Part shown: one piece after another, positions 26,701 to 33,556 of the stretch
How the letters are laid out: each line of letters opens with the position of its first letter
Numbering within the stretch: position 1 is the first letter of the stretch
NCBI RefSeq assembly: GCF_003807585.1
Contig: NZ_RMBX01000011.1
Span: 62,001-126,000 of the forward strand
DNA: 64,000 nucleotides
Direction of reading: 5' to 3'
Source of the DNA: Chitinophaga barathri
GTDB lineage: Bacteria; Bacteroidota; Bacteroidia; Chitinophagales; Chitinophagaceae
Notes under the pieces: model-generated
Seen by the model: the letters and a program-made list of their open reading frames with translations, nothing else
Told to the model about the DNA's origin: nothing
Database searches by the model: none
Made by a program: the position numbers and the translations under genes

Positions 26701-26863
26701 GCTTTTCCCCGTCAGCTCCGGCAACGGTGCCGCCGATCTTTTTGTCCTGAAAAAAATGATTTACCGGTGGAGAGTAGCTGTAGACGATGGATGCTGCCCC
26801 GGCATATTGCGTCACGGCAAGGCATGCCGCCGCCAGGCAACATTTTTTTAATGTTGGTAACAT
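23777..26863 (-). CDS. susC: SusC-like TonB-dependent glycan transporter
   Basis: This 1028-residue outer-membrane protein imports oligosaccharides using TonB energy. It has a signal peptide, a carboxypeptidase-regulatory-like domain (GGTVAGADGEKLPGVSVRVK), the EVVVVGYGQQKKTSLTGSVA segment typical of SusC, a plug (NPLVLVDGVEFPLNDVNPSD, IESITVLKDAASAAIYG) and a large barrel ending in TATAGINLTL. It is 14 bases upstream of susD, the classic pair. No clear promoter was seen in the 320 bases before it. Confidence 0.96.
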   Translation of the reverse strand: MLPTLKKCCLAAACLAVTQYAGAASIVYSYSPPVNHFFQDKKIGGTVAGADGEKLPGVSVRVKGTSGGTLTAADGSFSLQLPEGKTTLLFSYTGYQSQEITVTGNAPLNIVLQLSAGELGEVVVVGYGQQKKTSLTGSVASLDQKALANRPITNASQALQGLPGVHVNQTKGRPGADGANIRIRGVGTLNNSNPLVLVDGVEFPLNDVNPSDIESITVLKDAASAAIYGNRAANGVVLVKTKSGKAGKFRLDYNGYTGVQQAAQLPDLVTDAVTYMEGKNRALANEGKPAEYSQALIDEYRVGADPYIYPDTDWFGIMFRNANIQEHNLRFSGGNEKTTFSVSLGYLDQDGILINSQAKKYAINSNINSEISRKLRIGANLIGTYWDSEESAYTSDESNGEGGLMGLIYRGLPMQVPYAQDGTYADQWVRVPGHNFFRNPLALAKEGFHQNITFRALSSLFLEYQLPFGIKYKTTLAANLFYGREKFAYPQINLTNPKTGVIAPMGNIPARGISQTSRDGVNITNFHTLTYEKQLGRHHLGGLAGFSVERFNDGDFTASNQGYLGNEITELNGGSTTPQVSGKSSLSKLASYFGRVNYDYNGKYLAEASFRYDGSSRFASGHRWGFFPSLSAGWRISEENFLKGNNVLSNLKLRASWGQLGNQNIPLFSYVDAVSIGRNYSFGGTILSGAAVSQVSDPAVTWETTTITNAGLDIGLLRNKLTLELDVFNKVTDDILRQVSVPAQVGRLAGPYRNIGSVSNKGFEITAAYTDRAGELGYTIGANLAYLKNKVTDLNGAIYYDGNTITREGTPIDAFYGLEAIGIFQSEDEILKSPKQNTVTKPGDIKYRDTDKNNVIDNNDRVIIGNSIPELTYSFTLGATYKGLELTAFFQGVQNVSTYLTGNLAQPYKNGAGVTPEWLTDSWTPENPGARLPRLTTANGYPQNVQTSSFWVQDASYLRLKNIQLSYNLPQQWLKAAGIQQLKVFVNAQNWVTFSDFKLGDPERNLTKGNIIDYPIARTATAGINLTL

Positions 26864-27184
26864 GATGACATAAATAGTTTAATTCGCAGCACACGCCTGA
26901 TCAGGGCGAAACTGCGATTGCGTGAAGAATCTGTCCGTGCTATTTTACAATAGTCTAGTTAATCGGTAGGGTAAATCTACAATGTTTATTCTGTAAATTC
27001 CAACAGCTCGTAAAAAAATTTATAAAGACAGGGCAGGTGAGGAACATATCCACGAACGCCTGCTGCACCGGTAAATACTTCAGCAACGACCTGGACGGGG
27101 AAGAGAGCCCCTGGTAAACAAATGAAAAAAGCGCGGGTACTATCTTTCCTGGAAAGACAGTACCCGCGCTTTATAGGTTTGTTT
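26864..27184. other. Intergenic region between susC and the PL6 lyase gene
   Basis: These 321 bases hold the PL6 terminator hairpin at 27125-27172. The rest must contain the susC promoter, but I see no TAnnTTTG match on the minus strand. No gene is evident. Confidence 0.6.
27125..27172 (-). terminator. Terminator of the PL6 lyase gene
   Basis: Two 22-base arms (starting AAAGCGCGGGTACT and ending AGTACCCGCGCTTT) pair with one mismatch, an unusually long stem. On the minus strand it is followed by TTTTTT. It lies 13 bases after the lyase stop and separates that gene from susC. Confidence 0.88.
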
Positions 27185-28357
27185 TTATTGTTTTACGACC
27201 TCGGTGCCGGTGTGCACGAACACATTGTCCGCAAGGGAATTGTTAAACGGCGCCACATCCTGCATCACGCGGGAAGGGTACCGGATGGTATCAAATTTCC
27301 CGGTCCAGTCCACGTTTTTGCTGTCACCGATGAAGATGCCGTTGGTGGTGTTTTCGATGTGGTTGAATTTGATCACGCAATCGCTGGCGGCGATATAAAA
27401 ACCGGTTTCGGTTTTGCTTTTCGCCATGCCGTACATCAGGCGGATGCCCGTTTTTACGTTGCTGATGCGGTTGTGCGTGATGGTATGACCGGTACCGTTC
27501 ACCCGGATGCCGCTGTTGCCGCCTTTGATGATATTGCTGTCCACCCGGCAATCATGGCCGCCGCGCATCACGATCTCGCCTTCGCAGTCTTCCAGGTAGT
27601 TTTTGATATACGAGTTGTCGCTGCTTTTGTTGCTGATCACTTCAGGTTCACCGTTGCAGCGGATGAACCGGTTGTCCCACACGATGGACGAACCTGAAAT
27701 GTTGCCCAGCAGGATAGGGTCCTGGCCGATCTGCACGCATTCGCCGCCGTTGCCGTTTTTCCAGCTTACGGGTTTTTTGTCGCTGAACAGGTTGTGGGCT
27801 ATCATGGTGTAGGAGGGTGTACTTTCTTTGGTCACTTTCACGGTCACGTCCATATTGTCCACGTTGTTGGAAAAGGTGCAGTGAACCACGCTGTTAAATT
27901 CCCCCATGCCGGAAATGATCACGGCGGGCATGAACTGCGTTTTGGCGGTCACTTTGCTGAAAGTGCATCCTGTGAGGCGGCAGCGTGTGGACCCGCTCAG
28001 TTCCACGAGTACGCCGCTGCGTTTTTCAACTTTCACCAGGTTACAATCCTTAAATGTGATGCCGCGCAGGATGATATTGCTGCCCGTGAGCCTAAATACG
28101 GTCTGCGACACATCGCCGCTGAATATCACTTTCCCCGGTGTTTCCGCTTCGATGGTAAGCGGCTGTTCCTCGGTAGCCGCGGTGCTAATGGTGACGGACC
28201 AGGGCGTATACGTACCGTTGGCGATTTTTACCCGGTCGCCTGCTTTCAGTTTAGGCAGTACGGCGGTAAATTCCTGTTCGTTGTGAATAAGATACGATTC
28301 GCAATAAGCGTTGGCAACGCCCAGGGAGAGGAGGGCGGTAAAGATCAAGTGTTTCAT
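27185..28357 (-). CDS. Polysaccharide lyase family 6 (chondroitinase B / alginate lyase type)
   Basis: This 390-residue secreted enzyme has a signal peptide and a right-handed beta-helix typical of PL6, which cleaves chondroitin/dermatan sulfate or alginate by beta-elimination. The signature NGEPEVISNKSSDNSY includes E237 and E239 (calcium ligands) and K244; MRGGHDCRV includes R265. The 21-residue Lys-Arg spacing equals that of the catalytic pair of chondroitinase B (K250, R271). Single-domain length fits. A sulfatase in the next operon favours a sulfated glycosaminoglycan, but alginate cannot be excluded. Confidence 0.9.
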   Translation of the reverse strand: MKHLIFTALLSLGVANAYCESYLIHNEQEFTAVLPKLKAGDRVKIANGTYTPWSVTISTAATEEQPLTIEAETPGKVIFSGDVSQTVFRLTGSNIILRGITFKDCNLVKVEKRSGVLVELSGSTRCRLTGCTFSKVTAKTQFMPAVIISGMGEFNSVVHCTFSNNVDNMDVTVKVTKESTPSYTMIAHNLFSDKKPVSWKNGNGGECVQIGQDPILLGNISGSSIVWDNRFIRCNGEPEVISNKSSDNSYIKNYLEDCEGEIVMRGGHDCRVDSNIIKGGNSGIRVNGTGHTITHNRISNVKTGIRLMYGMAKSKTETGFYIAASDCVIKFNHIENTTNGIFIGDSKNVDWTGKFDTIRYPSRVMQDVAPFNNSLADNVFVHTGTEVVKQ

Positions 28358-28411
28358 AATGTGGAATATCTGCCGTCCAAGGTAAGAAAAGGAAATGAAT
28401 TCCGCGCAATG

Positions 28412-29320
28412 CTAGCCCCTGAAAGCCCTGGGCGTGGTCTGCTCATTTTTCCGGAAAAACTTTACAAAGTGGGAAGGGTCTTCAAATCCCAGGCTCCACC
28501 CGATATCCGCAATGCTCCAGTCCGTATGTTTCAGCAGGGCCCTCGCTTCCAGGGCAAGGCGCTCGGAGATGAGGCGGGAGGTGGTTTTGCCGGTGGTTTC
28601 TTTTAATACTTTATTCAGGTGGTTATAATGTACGCTCAGCTGGGCGGCAAATTCCCCGGGCGTACGCAGCTTGATGGATTGCATGGGCGATTCGATGGGG
28701 AACTGTCTTTCCAGCAGCTCGAGGAACAGGCCGGTGATCCTTTCCGCGGCGTTCGCGCCGGTGGTTTCGGCGGGCTTCATGAGAGCGGGGCGCAGCTTCA
28801 GCGCCGTATGCACCAGCTCCATCACGAGGTTGCGCAGTACGTCGTATTTGAACACGTAATCGGATGCTATTTCGGCAAACATTTTCTGGTAAATGACCTT
28901 CACCTGTTCAAACTCTTCGTCCGTAATGGAAAGGATAGGCGTGCCACCGGGCTGGAACATGGGGTACGACCTGATATTGCCGTACCCCTTGAAAAATTCT
29001 TCCGTGAACACGCAGTAAAAACCGGATTTCCTGTCATCCGGCCCCAGCTCCCAGTTGTAAGGCACCTGGGGGTTGGCGAACAGCAGCATGTTATGCTCCG
29101 CTTCAAACGTTTTATCCGCATAATGCACGCGGTTGTTGCCGCCGGAAATGAGGCTTATCTTGAAATAATCCTTGCGGCTATATGGCATTTTTGCTTTGCC
29201 GGCGGCTACATCTTCCAGCTCAAAGACGTTGAACTGCCCGATCCTCGCGATGATCTCGCTGGGAAGGTCGCCGAATTTGCGCCGGTAGAAGTCTGACAAT
29301 GAGGTGGTCTTTCCGATCAT
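28412..29320 (-). CDS. AraC-family transcriptional regulator
   Basis: This 302-residue protein has an N-terminal cupin-like sensing domain (KISLISGGNNRVHYADKTFE) and a C-terminal AraC DNA-binding domain with two helix-turn-helix units: TPGEFAAQLSVHYNHLNKVL and WSIADIGWSLGFEDPSHFVK. It follows the SDR gene by 29 bases on the same strand, so it may be co-transcribed with it and control it. The PL6 gene is 54 bases downstream, also on this strand. Confidence 0.93.
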   Translation of the reverse strand: MIGKTTSLSDFYRRKFGDLPSEIIARIGQFNVFELEDVAAGKAKMPYSRKDYFKISLISGGNNRVHYADKTFEAEHNMLLFANPQVPYNWELGPDDRKSGFYCVFTEEFFKGYGNIRSYPMFQPGGTPILSITDEEFEQVKVIYQKMFAEIASDYVFKYDVLRNLVMELVHTALKLRPALMKPAETTGANAAERITGLFLELLERQFPIESPMQSIKLRTPGEFAAQLSVHYNHLNKVLKETTGKTTSRLISERLALEARALLKHTDWSIADIGWSLGFEDPSHFVKFFRKNEQTTPRAFRG

Positions 29321-29349
29321 ATCTTATCGAACACTGAAGGTAATGAGTT

Positions 29350-30114
29350 TTACAGGTTCTGCCCTCCGGATACTTCTATGCGCTGTGCGGTGATCCAGCG
29401 GGCATCGTCCGTACAGAGGAAGGCGACTACGCCGCCCACATCATCCGGCAGGCCTACGCGGCCAAGGGCAATGGTGCCGGCCAGGTAATCGTTGATCTCC
29501 TGGTTGTCCCTCACCATGCCGCCGCTGAAATCCGTGGCGATCACGCCGGGAGCCACGATATTGGAGCGGATGCCCCGCGCGCCCAGCTCTTTGGCCTGGT
29601 AACGGGTCACTACTTCCATGGCTCCTTTCATCGCTGCGTAAGCGGAATATCCGGGGATGGAAAACCTTGCCAGGCCCGTAGAGATGTTCACGATGCCGCC
29701 GCCGTCTTCCAGGAGGTTCAGCGCCTGTTGTGTAAAGAAATATACGCCTTTAAAATGGATGTTGAACAGGGTATCGAAATCTTCAGTGCTGGTGCTGTCA
29801 AAGGAGGTGTGGATGCCTATGCCCGCGTTGTTCACGAGGTAATCGATCTTTTGCACACCAAAGGTTTTGGGGAGTTCTTTGGCAAGCGTGCTGAAGAAGG
29901 TATCGAAACTTTTTACGTCCGCGGTATTCAGCTGAAGGGCGAGCGCCTTCTGACCCAGTTTTTCCACTTCCGCTACGGTCTGTAAAGCCTCTGCCTGGTT
30001 ACTGTTATAGGTAAGCACCACATCCAGTCCTTTTTTGGCGATAGCGATAGCCATATTTTTTCCGAGGCCGCGGCTGCCGCCGGTTACCAGGGCGATTTTT
30101 GATGATTGTGACAT
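29350..30114 (-). CDS. Short-chain dehydrogenase/reductase
   Basis: This 254-residue oxidoreductase has the classical SDR features: the nucleotide motif VTGGSRGLGKNMAIA near residue 12, NNAGIG, the active-site YSAYAAMKGA (YxxxK) and the C-terminal WITAQRIEVSGGQNL. The frame extends further upstream to 30477, but the SDR fold begins at MSQSSKIALV, so 30114 is the start. The substrate is unknown. A -7 element lies 18 bases before it. Confidence 0.93.
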   Translation of the reverse strand: MSQSSKIALVTGGSRGLGKNMAIAIAKKGLDVVLTYNSNQAEALQTVAEVEKLGQKALALQLNTADVKSFDTFFSTLAKELPKTFGVQKIDYLVNNAGIGIHTSFDSTSTEDFDTLFNIHFKGVYFFTQQALNLLEDGGGIVNISTGLARFSIPGYSAYAAMKGAMEVVTRYQAKELGARGIRSNIVAPGVIATDFSGGMVRDNQEINDYLAGTIALGRVGLPDDVGGVVAFLCTDDARWITAQRIEVSGGQNL

Positions 30115-30131
30115 AATTCTCTTTTTTTTGA

Positions 30132-30139
30132 CAAAGGTA
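30132..30139 (-). promoter_or_regulatory. Candidate -7 element of the SDR/AraC operon
   Basis: TACCTTTG on the minus strand matches TAnnTTTG, 18 bases before the SDR start. A -33 TTG at the right distance was not seen. Confidence 0.5.
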
Positions 30140-30271
30140 AACCCATGCCAGTGGCCGGAATTAGTCCAATAGCGTGTATTTCTGGTATAATTCAAATAAT
30201 GGGCAAAACCACGCTTTCTGAAAAGGCTTATTATCTTTACGCCCTCTTTTGACCAATCACCCTTTTTATAT

Positions 30272-31156
30272 ATGCCTACAACAGGCGCGCCGAAAGGCAA
30301 ACTAATACTGGCGGGGATCACCTTCGCGTTTTTATGGGCTTCCGCCTCCGCTGCCACCAAGGTGGGCCTGAGCGCTGTACAACCCCTTACGCTCTTCGTG
30401 CCGCGATTTTTTATCGCTTCGGCTATTATGTTGCTCATTTCCCACGCGGGCATGAAAAAACGCCTCCCAAGGGGCAAGGAATGGATCCAGGTAGCCGTGT
30501 ACGGGCTTTTTAATATTTCCCTTTATCTCGGTATTTATGTCGTAGGCATGCAGGAAACCTCCGCCGGCCTCGGCGCTTTGGCCACTGCCACCAATCCCGT
30601 ATTTATCAGCCTGCTCAGCGCCATCTGGCTGCGTAAACCCCTGCGGCCGCTGACCATATTAAGCCTCACGCTCTGCCTCGGTGGGATCGCAGTGGCGGCA
30701 TGGCCGCTGATAGCCGGGAGCTACGCCACGCCTCTGGGCCTTGGCCTCGTACTGCTAAGCATGGTAGCTTATTCCATCGGTTCCATTTATTTCTCCGCGA
30801 GCAATTTCAGCGACCTGCACATCTTTACGATCAACGGCTGGCAGACTTTTTTCGGCGGCCTGTTCCTGCTGCCGGTGATGATAGGCTGGTACGACCCCTC
30901 GCTGAATGATTTTAATCTCACCTGGCTGCTCGCTACGTTGTGGCTCATCGGGCCGGTGTCTATGCTGGCGGTGTTGTTATGGCTGTTCCTCCTGAAAGAT
31001 AATCCCGTTAAAGCCTCCTTCTGGCTCTTCCTGTGCCCCGTATTCGGCTTCGCGATCTCCGCGGTGCTTATGCATGAACCGCTCAGTCTCTTTACCCTGG
31101 CGGGTGTTGCACTGGTGGTTCTCGGGCTGTTCCTCGTACAGCGTTGGGGAAAATAA
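30272..31156 (+). CDS. EamA-family (DMT) transporter
   Basis: This 294-residue inner-membrane protein has ten hydrophobic segments in two related halves, as in EamA transporters. It starts KLILAGITFAFLWASASAAT and the end of the second half reads HEPLSLFTLAGVALVVLGLF. Members export metabolites or amino acids; the substrate is unknown. It is transcribed away from the SDR/AraC genes. A TATCTTTA at 30232 resembles a -7 element with a changed last base. Confidence 0.92.
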   Translation: MPTTGAPKGKLILAGITFAFLWASASAATKVGLSAVQPLTLFVPRFFIASAIMLLISHAGMKKRLPRGKEWIQVAVYGLFNISLYLGIYVVGMQETSAGLGALATATNPVFISLLSAIWLRKPLRPLTILSLTLCLGGIAVAAWPLIAGSYATPLGLGLVLLSMVAYSIGSIYFSASNFSDLHIFTINGWQTFFGGLFLLPVMIGWYDPSLNDFNLTWLLATLWLIGPVSMLAVLLWLFLLKDNPVKASFWLFLCPVFGFAISAVLMHEPLSLFTLAGVALVVLGLFLVQRWGK

Positions 31157-31327
31157 CAGGTGTGGTTGTTGATTATAATAACCATTGTGTAGCGCGGCGC
31201 GACAGTTGTATAGTACAGCCATTCTTTTTAACAACAATTGAAATACTCTCCCACAAAGGGTTGTATGGTTTGGTACGCATATTGCATATACTTCTTCAAG
31301 ACCATTTCTTAAACAATTAAAAACCCA

Positions 31328-31711
31328 ATGTGTATGAGATCTATGCTTAAAATAGTAGGCGTATTGTTGTTGTCAGCCTTCTTAATCAGTTCCTGCAGTA
31401 AGGATACAGACCCTGCAGATGTAGACGTGTTCGCCGGTACTTTCAGAGGAAAGATAGGATACACCGATGCTGAAAAAAATATCAGCCAGGACAACGGCAG
31501 CGTCTTTGTAACCAAAGTAGGTTCCCGTTATGACTTCAGATTTTCTGACGGCATTCCCGATATTACCAATGTGGAGTTCTCCAAAAAAGACGCCAACACC
31601 ATGGTGAGCGTAGGTGGCTCCGGTACTGGTCTTATTACGATCAACAAAGACAAACTGGTGATCGGATTTTCGAGAGATGGCCGTAACTGGTCGGCTGATT
31701 GCGGCAGATAG
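31328..31711 (+). CDS. Small lipoprotein of unknown function
   Basis: This 127-residue protein has a lipoprotein signal peptide (LKIVGVLLLSAFLISSC) and then a compact beta-rich domain with FAGTFRGKIGYTDAEKN and VEFSKKDANTMVSVGGSG. It looks like the small outer-membrane or periplasmic beta-sandwich lipoproteins common in this phylum; no function is evident. ATG 31334 is an alternative start. A clear terminator follows. Confidence 0.8.
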   Translation: MCMRSMLKIVGVLLLSAFLISSCSKDTDPADVDVFAGTFRGKIGYTDAEKNISQDNGSVFVTKVGSRYDFRFSDGIPDITNVEFSKKDANTMVSVGGSGTGLITINKDKLVIGFSRDGRNWSADCGR

Positions 31712-31750
31712 CAGACAATCAGGAGCACATACTTTATTCGGCTTATAATC

Positions 31751-31782
31751 AAAAGGCCCGGTACCGCCGGGCCTTTTTGTTT
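31751..31782 (+). terminator. Terminator of the small lipoprotein gene
   Basis: AAAAGGCCCGG pairs with CCGGGCCTTTTT around a short loop, followed by GTTT. Confidence 0.85.
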
Positions 31783-31821
31783 GCTGTCGCATTTTTACAA
31801 TTTTAAACTACGGCTGTTCCT

Positions 31822-31829
31822 TAGATTTG
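31822..31829 (+). promoter_or_regulatory. Candidate -7 element of the DUF6265 gene
   Basis: TAGATTTG matches TAnnTTTG and lies 4 bases before the ATG at 31834, so the transcript would have almost no leader. No -33 TTG was seen. Confidence 0.55.
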
Positions 31830-31833
31830 TCAT

Positions 31834-32292
31834 ATGAAAATATACCTGCCCGCCATCCTGTGCTGCTGCCTGTTCAATGGCGCGGAAAAACAGATCGGTA
31901 AAGCCGCCTGGCTGATCGGTACATGGGAGAACAAAACGTCCCGTGGCGTTACCTATGAAACCTGGAACAAATTAAACGAGGATGAATTCCAGGGAAAAAG
32001 TTATGCCCTGAAAGGAAAGGATACGGTTGTGTTTGAAACCGTTCAGCTCCTGCAGAAAAATGACAGGCTGTATTACATCCCGGTAGTGACCGGCCAGAAT
32101 GCGGGCCTTCCGGTGACTTTCACGCTGAAGCAGGGCATGGGCGCGCAGCTGGTGTTCGAAAACCCCGCGCATGATTTCCCGCAAACGGTTTCTTATCAGC
32201 AGATCAATGCGGATTCGCTGGTGGCAGAAATATCGGGGAATAAAAACGGGCAGTTCAGGAAGATCAGTTTCCCGATGAGAAGGGTGAAATAA
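31834..32292 (+). CDS. DUF6265-like secreted protein
   Basis: This 152-residue protein has a signal peptide (IYLPAILCCCLFNGAE) and the pattern WLIGTWENKTSRGVTYETW, then FENPAHDFPQTVSYQ, which match the DUF6265 family, a lipocalin-like beta-barrel fold. Function is unknown. Three Cys in a row in the signal region make lipid attachment possible, but a standard lipobox is not clear. Confidence 0.8.
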   Translation: MKIYLPAILCCCLFNGAEKQIGKAAWLIGTWENKTSRGVTYETWNKLNEDEFQGKSYALKGKDTVVFETVQLLQKNDRLYYIPVVTGQNAGLPVTFTLKQGMGAQLVFENPAHDFPQTVSYQQINADSLVAEISGNKNGQFRKISFPMRRVK

Positions 32293-32439
32293 CACTGGAA
32301 AGCGCACGCGCAGATAGAAAGTGGCAGAACAGTGGGAAAGATTGTCATTACACTATAAAACAAATCGGTTGGTAATAGCCGGCAATCCTATACTGGGGGA
32401 GGGCTGGCGTACGGAAAGGTTCCATCCATAAAAAAGATT

Positions 32440-32473
32440 GAGGCCGCTTCTTCATGGAAGCGGTCTCTTTTTT
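32440..32473 (+). terminator. Terminator-like hairpin upstream of the SRPBCC gene
   Basis: GAGGCCGCTTC pairs with GAAGCGGTCTC around TTCATG, followed by TTTTTTTCC. It could end the DUF6265 transcript, 150 bases after its stop, or act as an attenuator for the gene that starts 29 bases later. Confidence 0.7.
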
Positions 32474-32501
32474 TCCGAAATTGTGTACAAATACTTCAGC
32501 C

Positions 32502-32903
32502 ATGACCATCGAAAAAACAATTGAGATCAATACCGCACCTGCCAAAGTATGGCGTGTGTTCACAGATCCCGCTGTCACGAAAGAGATGGGCGGTGAGTAT
32601 GTCTCCGGCTGGGAGCCCGGCAGCTCCTTCGGCTGGAAAGGACCGGACGGGAATATGTATTCCAACGGCGTGATCCTGGAGCTGATCCCTGAGCAGCTGC
32701 TGAAACACAGCCTGCTGGAGGTGCAGGATCCGGAGATACTGTTGTCCGTCATCACCTACCAGCTGATCCCGCACCAGGACGCCACGCTGCTGGCCGCAAA
32801 GGAAGAGTTGAACTACGAAGTCACGGAAGAGCAGCTGCGCGACGCCATTGAAGGCTGGGAGATCGCCTTGCGGGCGGTGAAAGACCTTGCGGAGAAGATA
32901 TGA
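32502..32903 (+). CDS. SRPBCC (START-like) domain protein
   Basis: This 133-residue protein begins MTIEKTIEINTAPAKVWRVF, followed by DPAVTKEMGGEYVSGWEPGS and a C-terminal helix EGWEIALRAVKDLAEKI, the SRPBCC fold with a hydrophobic cavity. The ATG at 32502 fits the family; the frame is open further up but overlaps the hairpin. The ligand is unknown. It converges on the VOC gene across a shared terminator. Confidence 0.88.
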   Translation: MTIEKTIEINTAPAKVWRVFTDPAVTKEMGGEYVSGWEPGSSFGWKGPDGNMYSNGVILELIPEQLLKHSLLEVQDPEILLSVITYQLIPHQDATLLAAKEELNYEVTEEQLRDAIEGWEIALRAVKDLAEKI

Positions 32904-32944
32904 CTTCATGATCAGGCAACGAACATTCGTGAAACCAACATAAC

Positions 32945-32982
32945 AAAAAGGGTGCTCTCAGCAGCACCCTTTTTGTTTTTTA
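32945..32982. terminator. Bidirectional terminator between convergent genes
   Basis: AAAAAGGGTGCT and AGCACCCTTTTT form a perfect 12-bp stem around CTCAGC, with A and T runs on the two sides, so it can serve both the SRPBCC gene and the VOC gene. Confidence 0.85.
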
Positions 32983-33005
32983 CACACCTGAAATTATAAG
33001 TGATA

Positions 33006-33392
33006 CTACATAAAGAATATGTTGAACTTATGCCCGTCAGGATCGGCAAACACGAAACCGTAATAACCCTCTCCAAACTCTTCGGGTTTGGAAACGATGG
33101 TTCCCCCGGCTTCCCGCACCTCTTTTTCCCAGTTATTCACCTCTTCCTTACTGTCAGCGGAAAGGGTAAATATGATTTCATTCCCGGCTTTTGAATCAAT
33201 GATGGACCCCTTCATGGCGGGTTCCAGTATATCCTTCAAAAAGAAATGGATAATAAAATCTTTCTCGCCAAAGAAGAAACTGGTCAGTTGCTCCGACGCT
33301 CCGTTTTGTTTAAATCCGATTCCTTTATAGAATTTGGTGGTTCGTTCTAAATCCTGAACGCCGAAATTGGCCCAGATCTTTTTTGATTTCAT
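33006..33392 (-). CDS. VOC-family (glyoxalase-like) protein
   Basis: This 128-residue protein has the VOC pattern KIWANFGVQDLERTTKFYKG at the start and GYYGFVFADPDGHKFNIFFM at the end, the latter carrying the usual metal-ligand region. It belongs to the small glyoxalase or extradiol-dioxygenase superfamily; the substrate is unknown. A -7 element lies 52 bases upstream. Confidence 0.9.
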   Translation of the reverse strand: MKSKKIWANFGVQDLERTTKFYKGIGFKQNGASEQLTSFFFGEKDFIIHFFLKDILEPAMKGSIIDSKAGNEIIFTLSADSKEEVNNWEKEVREAGGTIVSKPEEFGEGYYGFVFADPDGHKFNIFFM

Positions 33393-33444
33393 ACACTAAA
33401 AGTTTTTATGGTTAATAGCTTTTCTTTTTGATACGATGATGTTT

Positions 33445-33452
33445 CAAAGATA
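33445..33452 (-). promoter_or_regulatory. Candidate -7 element of the VOC gene
   Basis: TATCTTTG on the minus strand matches TAnnTTTG about 52 bases before the start codon. The -33 element is not clear. Confidence 0.5.
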
Positions 33453-33556
33453 GACCATAGACTTATCAATCAGGGAGGCTGTTTGTGAAATCTTCCGGGG
33501 TGATTTTCGCCATTATGTTACTATACAGCCATAAAAAATAAAGAACAACCCGCCTG

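Noticed and set aside
29350..30477. Longer SDR protein with a 121-residue N-terminal extension
   Set aside because: The extension covers the promoter and the start of the divergent transporter gene and has no domain.
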